This document shows positions 55,284 through 64,000 of a stretch of DNA of 64,000 nt, one piece after another. Numbering within the stretch: the first letter of the stretch is position 1; each line of letters opens with the position of its first letter. The notes beneath the pieces are model-generated. The model ran no database searches. It had not been told where the DNA came from and saw only the letters and a program-made list of their open reading frames with translations. Origin of the DNA: Elephas maximus indicus (Eukaryota > Chordata > Mammalia > Proboscidea > Elephantidae). The translations under genes were made by a program, and so were the position numbers. The DNA lies in contig NC_064838.1 of the NCBI RefSeq assembly GCF_024166365.1, positions 3,179,501 through 3,243,500 of the forward strand, read 5' to 3'.

Positions 55284-55300
55284 GCGCCACCTGCTGGCGG
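55284..55300 (-). promoter_or_regulatory. Near-consensus CTCF motif
   Basis: The minus strand reads CGCCAGCAGGTGGCGC, which agrees with the CTCF core CCAGCAGGGGGCGC except for T in place of G at one tolerant position. It lies about 160 bases upstream of the NOM1 ATG at the edge of the CpG island. Confidence 0.55.
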
Positions 55301-55479
55301 GAGGGCGGCAGGGCCCCCAGCCTCTGTGTGATTGCCGCCGCGTGGGACAGGGGAGCAAGTTGTGCCAGTTAAAAAAAAAATGTTAATTTCATAAGACGGA
55401 CAAAAATACACTCTCATTTAAAACGTTTTAAAAAAATCAGATCACGGCAATGGGACCTCTTAACAACATACTCCAAAAG

Positions 55480-55714
55480 TAACCATACCTATGGGTATGG
55501 GGTGAATCTTTTCAGCCCTTTTTGAGTTTACGTGCCTCCGTGTATACCCATCGGAAAAATTAATGTTGTTTTGTGTGTGTATTTTACATGAGAAATATCC
55601 TAGCAAGCTTACTATTCTGTAACTTGCTTTTTTCACCCAACCTCAGGCCTTAGAGATCACTCCATGGTACATTCTAATGACTTCTACCATGTGTCTGTTA
55701 GTCCTACTGTGGGG
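55480..55714 (+). repeat. Possible old L1 fragment
   Basis: TACATGAGAAATATCCTAGC, TAACTTGCTTTTTTCACCCA and AGATCACTCCATGGTACATT resemble an old L1 3' region. Low certainty. Confidence 0.35.
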
Positions 55715-56245
55715 GCTTGACTGTTGCTATGATACTGGCAGCTTTGCCACCTGTGTTTCAAATACCAGCAGGGCCACCGTTGGTGGACAGATTTCAGCAG
55801 AGCTTCCAGACTAAGACAGCCTAGGAAGAAAGACCTGGCAGTCTACTTCTGAAAAAATCGGCCAGTGAAAACCCTATGAATAGCAGCAGAACACTGATAA
55901 AGTGCCAGAAGGTGAGCCCCTCAGTTTGGAAGACACTCAAAATATGACCGGGGAAGAGCTGCCTCCTCAGAGTAGAGTCAACTTCAATGATGTGAGTGGA
56001 GTTCAGCTTTGTAGACCTTCATTTGCTGATGTGGCACAACTCAAAATGAGAATAAACAGGTGCAAAATCCATTAATAATTGGAAAGTCAAATGTATGAAG
56101 TATGAATCTAGGAAAATTGGAAATCAACAAAAATGAAATGGAAAACATAAAGATGGATATCATAGGCATTGGTGAGCTGAAATGGACTGGTATTGGCCAT
56201 TTTGGATCAGACAATCATATGGTCTACTATGCCGGGAATGATAAA
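55715..56245 (+). mobile_element. RTE 5' fragment
   Basis: GGGCTTGACTGTTGCTATGA, CAGAGCTTCCAGACTAAGAC, GAAAAAATCGGCCAGTGAAA and GCTGAAATGGACTGGTATTG run through the RTE 5' UTR into the endonuclease region. It stops at GCCGGGAATGATAAA, where minus-strand RTE begins. Confidence 0.82.
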
Positions 56246-57110
56246 TCCCTGCCACTGTATGGCTGCAACCACTCTTGATCTTTGCAAAATTTTACTTGCG
56301 TGTGATGTTAATGATATTGCTCAATAATTTCCACATTCTTGTGACCCTAATACCTTGCAACATGTTTTCTCCTTTTCAAAATGGGTGATTGAGCGCTTGA
56401 CATAGTTAACACCATAATGATACTCTAAGTAATCTGTGAGCTTTTTTTTTTTTTTTTTTTTGGCACCAGCTGCACTGGTCTCTTTCCTAAGGAATGTGGA
56501 GCCCTCTCAGCTCCCGTGACCTTGGTCTCTCCCTTCTTCTTTGTTCTTTTGTGAAATGGCCTTCAGCCTGCAAGACGGCAGCTAGGAAGCCTGCCTGGTG
56601 CTTTTGGTCTGTAACTTTCTTTCTCGCTCCTTACTTCAGAGTGGACTTGGCAGGCCAGTTCCAGTAGCCAAGAGATTCTTATGTAATTTTTTTCAGCCTG
56701 CTACAAACATACAGATTAGGATCCAGATGCCTGAGTTGCATATCTTTAGTTTAATAAAGAGTTTCTTGTAGTTGTTTTGTGATGTATATGACCATCTGTG
56801 GGCTACGTGCTTAAAAACATCAGGTAATCCTTGCCAAAATGACATATAAGCTCTGATATAAAAATTGCTTTTGGGGGTCTCCGTAAAGGACAGCCTGCAT
56901 TGCTGTCGGGGCCACTCCTTTGGTATCACCTCCTAATAAACTTTCTCTTTCTGACTTGAAGTATGTTTCATTGGTTCGACTGCTCCAGGGCACAGACGCC
57001 AGTTGGGTAACATTCTGTTAAATCCCCCTTCTTTGTAATGGGCACATATAGGGATCTCTTCTAGTCAGTTGGCCAGGTAAGTGTTTTCTAAATTTTTTGG
57101 TATGAAGGTA
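56246..57110 (-). mobile_element. RTE reverse-transcriptase fragment, split by an LTR
   Basis: The left part (GCAAAATTTTACTTGCGTGT, CTCAATAATTTCCACATT) and right part (GTAATGGGCACATATAGGGA, CAGTTGGCCAGGTAAGTG) are contiguous in the other RTE copies (for example near 12650-12780). The ERV-like LTR at 56340-57012 separates them. Confidence 0.78.
56340..57012 (+). mobile_element. ERV-like solo LTR with TTCT target duplication
   Basis: It starts TGTGACCCTAATACC and ends CAGTTGGGTAACA (TG...CA). TTCT occurs at 56336-56339 and 57013-57016. Two AATAAA-type signals lie at about 56754 and 56933. A T19 run sits near 56443. The 4-bp duplication points to an ERV1-type integrase. It is a second, different family from the LTR at 14042-15793. 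Confidence 0.78.
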
Positions 57111-57119
57111 CGCTACCAA

Positions 57120-57880
57120 AGTTTAGTTAAGTAGCACCCTGATGATAGTTATTATTTCCAACATGTGTTAAAAACGATGCTACGATGAATCTCTTTGAAC
57201 ATACAGCACTTTACACTTGGGAGAGTAGTAGCTGAAGAGTATACTTTCCTAGAAATATAATTCCTGAATCCAAGGGTATGCATTTTGTAAATTTGAGAGA
57301 TATTGCTAAAGGGCTATCCATGGAGATTGTATCAGTGAATGAAAGTTATTTTTATCAATTTGATAGAAGAAAAAAATACATCATTGAATTTTAATTTGCA
57401 TGTTTCTCAATAAAAGTGGAGTTTAGCATTTAATATGCTTTGATCCATTTCTACTTCCTTTCTGCAAAATTTTGGTTCGTAACCTTTGCTCATTTTTTTA
57501 TGGTTTATAAGTCTTTTTCTTATAGGAGGTCTTTATATATTAAAAAATTAGCTGTTGTTCATGACGTATGTTGCAAATATAGTATTTTTTTCTAGTTGAT
57601 TTTTGGTTTTGTGTATTTTTATTTTTTTGCCATGGAGAAATTTTTTTTTTTTGAGTTTTCACATACATAGCCAAAATTATCACTTTTATGACTGCTAGGT
57701 TTTGTGTTATACTTTGAAAGCCCTTCCCCACTCAGAGATTTATTTTTTTAATGTCTCCCCTGTTTTCTTCTTGTACTTCTTTGGTTTTTGTTTTTAAAAT
57801 ATTTAATCTTTGACCTACCTATCGTTTGTTTCGATGTATGGAGTGAGGTAAGATGAGTTGATTTTTTTCCCCAGTGGCTA
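57120..57880 (+). mobile_element. Old L1 3' region (L1M-type)
   Basis: GCTACGATGAATCTCTTTGA, TTCCTGAATCCAAGGGTATG and CTTTGACCTACCTATCGTTT recall the common old L1 3' sequence found across mammals. The right part (57600-57880) is AT-rich and less certain. Confidence 0.45.
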
Positions 57881-57884
57881 TCCA

Positions 57885-58015
57885 GTGCAAAGGTCAGCAG
57901 TTCGAATCCACCAGGCGCTCCCTGGAAACTCTATGGGGCAGTTCTACTCTGTCCTACAGGGTCACTATGAGTCGGAATTGACTCGATGGCACTAGGTTTG
58001 GTTTTCGGTTTTTAT
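57885..58015 (+). mobile_element. AfroSINE, 5'-truncated
   Basis: CAGCAGTTCGAATCCACCAG, GTTCTACTCTGTCCTACAGG and GAATTGACTCGATGGCACTA. The first part of the head is missing. Confidence 0.87.
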
Positions 58016-58312
58016 CCCATGCAAATATAATCCACAGAAAAATTCTCTTTCTCCCTAATCTGAAATGCCATCTTGATAATAACACCGTCTTTTTTTTTTT
58101 TTAATGTATTTGAAGCTATTTCTGGAATTTCTAGTCTTTTTCCTCATCTCCCTGTACATACCTGCTTCGGTACTACGCTGCTTTATATGCTATGGCTTTA
58201 TAACATGTTTTAATATCAAGTCAATTTTGTCATCCTTATTTTCAGAATTTTTCTTTATATTCTTTTTGTTTTTTCTTAGTGATTCTGTAATGCTTATTTA
58301 CCACCTACAATA

Positions 58313-58475
58313 TGGAAACCCTGCTGGCATAGTGGTTAAGTGCTACTGCTGCTAACCAAAAGTTTGGCGGTTCAAATCCACTAGACGCTCCTTGGAAACT
58401 CTTTGGGGGGCCAGTTCTGCCCTGTCCTGCAGGGTCACTATGAATTGGAATTGACCCCACGGCAATGGGTTTGGT
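58313..58475 (+). mobile_element. AfroSINE
   Basis: GGAAACCCTGCTGGCATAGT, TGCTGCTAACCAAAAGTTTG, GTTCAAATCCACTAGACGCT and GAATTGACCCCACGGCAATG. Confidence 0.88.
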
Positions 58476-58504
58476 TTTTCTTTTTGGACTTTGTTGATGT
58501 TTCT

Positions 58505-58710
58505 TTTTGGACTTTGTTGATGATGTTCAGTTGATTCTGACTCATGGTAACCCCAAGTGTGTCAGAGTAGAACTGCTCCATAGAGTTTTCAAGGCTCTGA
58601 CCTTTTGGAAACACGTCGCCAGGCCTGTCTTCTGAGCTGCCTCTGGATGGATTCAAACCGCTAACCTTTCAGCTAGTAGTTGAGCACTTACTGTTTGTGC
58701 CACCCAGGGA
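58505..58710 (-). mobile_element. AfroSINE (minus strand)
   Basis: The plus strand reads GTTGATTCTGACTCATGGTA, AACCCCAAGTGTGTCAGAG, CAAACCGCTAACCTTTCAGC and GTGCCACCCAGGGATTCC. It is the long subtype, separated from the previous copy by a 23-bp tandem duplication (TTTCTTTTTGGACTTTGTTG type). Confidence 0.84.
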
Positions 58711-58825
58711 TTCCAGACTCTGGACTAGGCGTCAGGAATCCAGAGGTGAAAAAAACACCGTCTCTCATTTTATGGTGGGAGAGTGAGATGCGTAAAACGA
58801 TCATTACAATGCAATGTGAACAGTG

Positions 58826-59350
58826 TTATAAACGTGTGTATAACTGTGTCTTCTTATAAACGTGCGTATAACTCTGTCTTATAAACGTGGGTATAACTGT
58901 GTCTTCTTATAAACGTGGGTATAACTGTGTCTTCTTATAAACGTGGGTATAACTGTGTCTTCTTATAAACGTGGGTATAACTGTGTCTTCTTATAAACGT
59001 GCGTATAACTGTGTCTTCTTATAAACGTGCGTATAACTCTGTCTTATAAACGTGGGTATAACTGTGTCTTCTTATAAACGTGGGTATAACTGTGTCTTCT
59101 TATAAACGTGGGTATAACTGTGTCTTCTTATAAACGTGCGTATAACTGTGTCTTCTTATAAACGTGCGTATAACTCTGTCTTATAAACGTGGGTATAACT
59201 GTGTCTTCTTATAAACGTGGGTATAACTGTGTCTTCTTATAAACGTGGGTATAACTGTGTCTTCTTATAAACGTGTGTATAACTGTGTCTTCTTATAAAT
59301 GTGTGTATAACTGTGTCTTCTTATAAAAGTGTATATAGCTGTGTCCTCTT
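58826..59350. repeat. Minisatellite, 19 units of 28 (or 25) bp with higher-order structure
   Basis: The unit is TTATAAACGTGGGTATAACT followed by GTGTCTTC (28 bp). A variant lacks the last three bases and reads ...GCGTATAACTCTGTC (25 bp). The central triplet is GGG, GCG or GTG. Variant order is GTG, GCG-short, GGG x4, GCG, GCG-short, GGG x3, GCG, GCG-short, GGG x3, GTG, then two decayed units. The five-unit block short-GCG, GGG, GGG, GGG, GCG (137 bp) is repeated. The right edge decays gradually and the left edge starts sharply. Confidence 0.95.
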
Positions 59351-59614
59351 CTACATTCTTTTTAGGGTACCAAATAATGAGATTTCTAGGTTATATTGAC
59401 AAATTCCTTTCTAAAAGGTACCAGTTTATACGGCAATGAAGTAATGAGTGTTTCTGTTAATGTACTATGTGTAATATCCCTTAATTCTTGCATGTGCAGA
59501 AATGTTTCCCAAATATTTTGCTTTCCTTTTTTTGGAGGTGGGCTAGATATTTTTAAAGTGCTTTAATTGTTTTTTAAATTCTTTTATGATTTTAATGTTT
59601 AGAAAATTATCCCT

Positions 59615-59850
59615 TTAAAGATATGATAACACGCTATGAGACCAGAAGAACTGGATGGTGTCTGGCTACCGTTACTGGACATTTTAATCAAAGGCTGTAT
59701 AAAAGAATGCCGATCAAAAGGAAAATGGAGAACAGGATTTCAAATTTTCATGGACTGCAGACTTTCTGGAGCCATGGAGGCTGGCTGAACCACTTTAACT
59801 ATTGCCCTGAGACAATCTTTAAACCTTAAGCCAAAAATATCACCTGAAGT
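59615..59850 (+). mobile_element. L1 3' UTR fragment (plus strand)
   Basis: CCAGAAGAACTGGATGGTGT, GGCTACCGTTACTGGACATT, GACTTTCTGGAGCCATGGAG and ACCTTAAGCCAAAAATATCA belong to the lineage's L1 3' UTR in sense orientation. The CCAGAAGAACTGGATGGTG motif also occurs, inverted, at about 60360-60385. Confidence 0.6.
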
Positions 59851-61909
59851 CTTTTTTTTTTTTTAAACTTTATTGTGTCCTAGGTGAAAGTTTACAGCAC
59901 AAATTATTTTCTTATTCAAAAATTTATACACAAATTGTTTGTGCCATTGGTTGCAATTTCCGCAGTGTGTCAGCACTCGCCTCTTTCTACCCTGGGTTTC
60001 CCGTGTCCATTTTCCAGTTTTTCTGCCCCTTCTGCCTTCTTATCTTTGCTTTTGGGCACGTACTGCCCGTTGGTCTTATATACTTGATTGAACTAAGCAG
60101 CAGTTTCCTTACATGTGTTATTGTTTGTTTTATAGGCCTGTTTAATCTTTGGCTGAAAGACAGACTTTGAGAGTGGCTTCAGTTCTGAGTTAGCAGGGTG
60201 TCTGAGGGCCATAGGCTCGGGGTTCCTCCAGTTCCTGTCAGACCAGTAAGTCTGGTCCCTTTTTTGTGAATTTGAATTTTGTCCTACATTTTTCTCTCGC
60301 TCTGTCTGGGATCCTCTATTGTAATCCCTGTCAGAGCGGTTGCTGGTGATAGCCGGGCACCATCCAGTTCTTCTGGCCTCAGGGTGGTGGAGGTTGTGGT
60401 TCTTGTGGTCCATTAGTCTTCCGGACTAGTATTTTCCTTGTGTCTTTGGTTTTCTTCATTCTCCTTTGCTCTGCACAGGATGGGACCAATAGATGTATCT
60501 TAGATGGCTGCTAGCAAGCTGTTAAGACTGCAGACGATACTCACCAAAGTAGGATGTAGAGCATTTTCTTCATGTTCTATGTTATGCCAATTGACCTAGA
60601 TGTCCCCCAGGACCATGGTTCCCAGCCCTCAGCCCCAGTAACTCGTTCTCTCAAGGTGTTTAGATGTGTCTAGGAAGCATCTGTGACTTTGCCTTGGTCA
60701 AGTTGTGCTGACTTTCACCTATATTGTGTTCTCTTTCCCTTCACCAAAGTAAACACTTGTCTACTCTCTAGTTAGTGATTTCCCCTTCCCACCCCTCGCC
60801 TTTCTAGTAACCATCAGAGATTTTTGGTGTATAGATATTAAGGTTATGTCTTCTGGGTGGCTTGTCCCTTTAGTCATTATATAATGTCCTTCCTTGTCTT
60901 TTACGGTGGGTTTTGCCTTAAAGTCTGTTTTATCTGAGATTAATATTGACACTTCTGCTGTTTTTTGGTTACTGTTTGCTCGATGTACATTTTTTCACAC
61001 TTCGATTTTTAATATATTTATTTCTTTGTGTCTAAGGTATGTTTCTTACAGACAGCGTATTGAAGGGTCCTTTTTTTTTTTTTTAATCTCTTCTACCACT
61101 CTCTGTCTCTTTACGGGTACATTTAAGAAGTAATTTACATTCAGTGTGATTATCGATAAGTATAAGTTTATTGCTATCATATTGTTTTGCCTTTTTTTTT
61201 GTGGTGCTGACATTTTCTTTGTTCCTTTTACTTTGCTGAGTTCCATTTGTTTGCAGATTTTAATTTCATTTCTTTTGTTATTATAGATTTTGTGTTTACT
61301 GAGTCTGTATGTTTCTCTTCTTTTTTATTTTGTTGAGTACGTTTGTTAACTTTCCTTGTAGTTACCTTATAATTTACCCATATCTTCCTAAGTTTGAACA
61401 GTTTTTTATCATTTGGTATTGCCTTGACTTCCTGTCCATTTGAAAGTTTTATACCTTCACCACTTATTCCAATAAAAGTTGTTTTGATGTTGTCCTCATT
61501 ACAGATTGATATCTGTTTCCCTGTTTTAAGTCTTCTAGCTTTGTTTTATTATTGAGAGTTCTTTACCTAGGTTGGCATGAGGCAGATGCTGTCCTGTGTC
61601 CTAGGCTTAGGTTGTTGTCTGATGTTGTTGGTTCTCTAACTGAAGGACTTCATTTAATATTTCTTATAAGCTTGATTTTGTTTTTATGAATTCCTTTAAT
61701 TTTTTTTATCTGGAAATATCCTATTTTTGCCATCGTATTTGAGAGAGTTTTTCAGGACGTGTTATTCTTGGTTGGTAGTTTTTTCTTTCAAGGTTTTATA
61801 CATATGTCATCCCATTTCCTTCTTACCTGCATAGTTTCTGCTAAGTAATCAGTTTAGTCTTATTGTTTCCCCTATGTAAGTGACTTTTTGTTTTTTTCTA
61901 ACTTCTCTT

Positions 61910-62402
61910 TATGGATTGAATTTTGTCTACCAAAAATGTGTATCAACTTGGCTAGGCTATGATTCCCAGTATTGTGTGCTTGTCCACCGTTTTGTGATCT
62001 GATGTGATTTTCCTATGTGCTATATAAATCCTAACCTCAGATGTTAATGCGGCAGGATTAGAGACAGTTATGTTAATGAGATAAGTCTCAATCTACAAGA
62101 TGAGGCTGTATCTTGAGTCAATCTCTTTGAGATATAGAAGACGGAAGAAAGCACTGAGGAGACCTTCCCCCAGAGCAACAGAGAGAGAAAGCGCTCCTCT
62201 GGATATGGCACCCAGAATACAGACTTCTCACTTCCTAGACTGTGAGAGAATACATTTCTGCTCGCTGAAGCCATCTGCTTGTGATATTTATGTTACAGGA
62301 GCACTAGATGACTGTCTTAGTTATCTAGTGGTGCTGTAACAAAACTACCACAAGTGGATGGCTTTAACAAAGAGAAATTTATTCTCTCACAGTCTAGGAG
62401 TT
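61910..62402. mobile_element. Two MaLR-type LTR pieces in inverted orientation
   Basis: Bases 61910-62311 are a plus-strand LTR (TATGGATTGAATTTTGTCTA to GGAGCACTAGATGA). Bases 62312-62402 are the end of the same LTR type on the minus strand (TGTCTTAGTTATCTAGTGGT to CACAGTCTAGGAG). The two 3' ends face each other with almost no spacer. Confidence 0.72.
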
Positions 62403-62429
62403 ACAGGGTCAGGTGGGAGGGGAACAAAC

Positions 62430-63060
62430 AAGAAAAAATATGGTGGCATAGCAGGAGCCAGCTGCTGGGGCTGTGGCAGACCTGGGGTGTCCACAGGCTG
62501 GTGGCTTTCTGAGGCAGCACAGCAGGGGCTGGCAGGAATGGGGGGGTCGTCATGTATGGGACTAGATGGGAGGGAGAAAGAAAGAGGAAAAAAAAGAAAA
62601 AATGGCACTGTGGTGGGGGTTAGCGAGGGGGGGCAGGGCAGAACCAGGGGCCAGTGGGAAGGGAGGGGACACAGCATACAGGGCTAGATGGGAGGGAGAA
62701 AGAAAAGAATTAAAAAAAATTATGGTGGCGTGTGGGAGCTGGTGGGTGGAGGCAGACAGACCCAGGGTGGCGGTGGGCTGGGTGGCACTCTAGTCGCAGC
62801 GGCACAGCGGGTGCTGGTGAGAAGGAGGGAGAGGAGGCCTATGGGGCTATGTGGGAGGGAAAAAAGAGAGAAAAAAAGTGGTAGTGCACCAGGAGCTGGC
62901 AGGTGGGGATGGGGCAGATCCAGGGGCAGCGGTGGGCTGGTGGCTCTCTGGTTGTACTGCTGTGGCAGCAGGGGGTCGGAAGGGGGGAAGGTGGCATATG
63001 GGGCTAGGTTGGAGAGAGAAAGGAAAGGAAGAGGGAAAACGAAATGTCATGTGGGGGAGG
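62430..63060 (-). repeat. Tandem GC/purine-rich monomers in the L1 5' UTR
   Basis: Anchor blocks GGGCTAGATGGGAGGGAGAA (or close variants), each followed by an A-rich stretch, recur at about 62560, 62681, 62843 and 62997, giving units of roughly 120-160 bp. Between anchors each unit has a GTGG...GGCAGA...CAGGGG pattern. Several open frames on both strands here come from composition bias and are not genes. Confidence 0.7.
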
Positions 63061-63514
63061 GGGTGAGGTAGGGCACGCCCCAGGGGTTGGGCTTGTGGTG
63101 GACGCCAGCAGTGGGGGCTGTGGGATGGGGGCAGGGGGGTTCTTGCTTCTACTCACCAGAAGGGTGAGAGGTGTGAAAGCATGTTTCTCTGGGTACTGGG
63201 TGCTCTGTCTCCCGTTGGGAGCGCCAGTGAAGTTGTCTTCCTGTACCCCCTGTGCTGGGTCCTTGCTGGCTGTATTCCAATGAGGACGCTGTACTGTGTT
63301 ATTTGGCACGGAACCTCCTCTCTGCATCTCTCCTCTACCTCTGTTTTTGTCAGTTTTTTCTTCCATTTGGTGTTTGATCTAATTCTTTATCCCTTCCTTT
63401 GATGCTTAGGGCTCCAGGATTGACGCTTGTGTCTGTTTTAGTCTTTTTGGTCTTTGCTGCGAAGGGACACCATGATGCGTCTGTCTAGGACGCCATATTG
63501 GCTCTGCCCCGACT

Positions 63515-63880
63515 TGTTTTTTTTAAAGTGAACTTTAGAATTAACTTGTGTCCGTGAAAAATCCTGTTGGTGTTTTTAATTAAGTTTGTGTTTAATTTGT
63601 AGATTAAATCAGGGGTTAATGTGGAAATATTTGTAATGTTAAATCTACCTCTCCAAGAACAGCATGTCTTCTACTCCATTCAAATCTTCTTTTGTGTTTT
63701 CTTCATATAGATGGCATGTGTGCAGTCTTGTTGAATTTATTCTTAAATATCTTACCATTCTTGTTTTTGTCAGTGGGATCATTATGCCTTCACTTGCACC
63801 TCAACACATCCACCCCATTGAAAACACTAGGTACACGCTGCTGTGGAAAACTTCATGTCTCTTGTGTCAGGATTTAAAAA
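63515..63880 (-). mobile_element. Old L1 ORF2 fragment, antisense
   Basis: GTGGAAATATTTGTAATGTT, AAATCTACCTCTCCAAGAAC and AAATCTTCTTTTGTGTTTTC match the antisense of a well-known L1 ORF2 stretch. Confidence 0.5.
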
Positions 63881-63884
63881 AGCC

Positions 63885-63960
63885 AGTTGCTGTAAAGTCG
63901 ATTCTGACTCATGAGGACCCCATGTGTGTCAGCGTAGAACTGCTCCATGGGGTTTTGTTT
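63885..63960 (-). mobile_element. AfroSINE tail (minus strand), truncated
   Basis: GTAAAGTCGATTCTGACTCA, GAGGACCCCATGTGTGTCAG and AACTGCTCCATGGGGTTTTG correspond to the tail half of the long subtype. It breaks off in a GTTT-rich run. Confidence 0.75.
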
Positions 63961-64000
63961 GTTTGTTTCTCTTCTTTTTTTTTTTTGAGAGGGAAAGCAG

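Larger units (their letters stand above)
54540..55350 (-). promoter_or_regulatory. NOM1: CpG island covering the NOM1 promoter and exon 1
   Basis: CpG density rises sharply between about 54540 and 55350 and falls off after the GTGGGACAGG region. No TATA box is visible upstream of the ATG. The composition is that of a housekeeping promoter, as expected for a ribosome-biogenesis gene. Transcription probably starts around 55190-55250 on the minus strand. Confidence 0.75.
59855..63510 (-). mobile_element. L1 element lacking most of ORF2 (HAL1-like layout)
   Basis: Reading 5' to 3' on the minus strand: a 5' end near 63510 (CAGAGCCAATATGGCGTC, similar to the YY1 site at L1 starts), a 5' UTR with tandem monomers (62430-63060), an LTR insertion (61910-62402), an ORF1-like stretch (about 61900-61200), the start of ORF2 with the endonuclease segment ISDKTDFKAKPTVKDKEGHY (60760-60952), then directly about 900 bases of 3' UTR and a poly(A) (T run at 59850-59863). 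The reverse-transcriptase domain is absent. Stops and frameshifts are frequent. Confidence 0.65.

Noticed and set aside
54168..55331. A 387-codon plus-strand open frame across the CpG island, with other long plus-strand frames nearby
   Set aside because: It is antisense to NOM1 exon 1 in very GC-rich DNA, where stop codons are rare on all strands. It shows only low-complexity Pro/Ala/Arg sequence and no domain. The minus-strand frame matches NOM1 throughout.
58826..59350. Regular direct repeats that might suggest a CRISPR-like array
   Set aside because: The units are contiguous with no unique spacers, and the genome is mammalian. It is a minisatellite.
62358..63071. Open frames of 75-127 codons with Gly/Arg/Glu-rich peptides
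   Set aside because: They come from the purine-rich tandem monomers of an L1 5' UTR; the same units recur and the peptides simply mirror the repeat.
55400..64000. Possible first exon of a divergent neighbour such as LMBR1
   Set aside because: No second CpG island or recognisable exon is present; the interval is nearly all transposon-derived.

Overview
This is a mammalian nuclear sequence, almost certainly from an elephant or a close afrotherian relative. It is littered with the tRNA-headed AfroSINE family (about 30 copies, heads reading like CCCTGGTGGCACAGTGG and tails like GAATCGACTCGACGGCA) and with RTE-type LINEs that share the same 3' tail. That pairing is a hallmark of Afrotheria. No bacterial, plasmid or phage features are present.

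The only protein-coding gene I can support is NOM1 (nucleolar protein with MIF4G domain 1). It lies on the minus strand with its ATG at 55122 and its stop at 31799. Eleven coding exons join through ten GT-AG introns in consistent phase into an intact 851-residue reading frame: an acidic/basic N-terminus with an RVxF PP1-docking motif, then MIF4G, then MA3. It starts in a CpG-island promoter (about 54540-55350) with ETS/GABP-like and YY1-like motifs, an 8-residue uORF and a near-consensus CTCF motif. In human, as I recall, NOM1 lies between MNX1 (downstream) and LMBR1 (upstream); neither is visible here.

Layout: 1-10,890 is intergenic, with MIR, L1, L2-like, MaLR LTR and AfroSINE copies plus one SINE with a different, tRNA-Gly-like head (4110-4393). 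10,891-18,696 is one MaLR-type provirus holding a four-level nest of insertions, each flanked by a target-site duplication I could read directly. 18,697-28,380 is intergenic with two large RTE copies and SINEs. 28,380-31,798 is the probable NOM1 3' UTR/downstream flank with a Tigger DNA transposon and a poly(A)-tailed unidentified retrocopy. 31,799-55,122 is NOM1, whose introns carry AfroSINEs, MIRs, L1 pieces and a 2.8 kb RTE. 55,350-64,000 is upstream intergenic DNA: an RTE split by a second ERV-type LTR, a 19-unit minisatellite with higher-order structure, and an antisense L1 with tandem 5' UTR monomers that lacks most of ORF2.

The most informative structure is the nested transposon stratigraphy at 10,891-18,696, which records the order of activity of MaLR, RTE and ERV1-like elements at one locus. 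I found no evidence of a wholly new biological system. The transposable elements are decayed copies with frameshifts and stops; repeat boundaries are by eye and usually good to within 5-20 bases, except where duplications fix them exactly.
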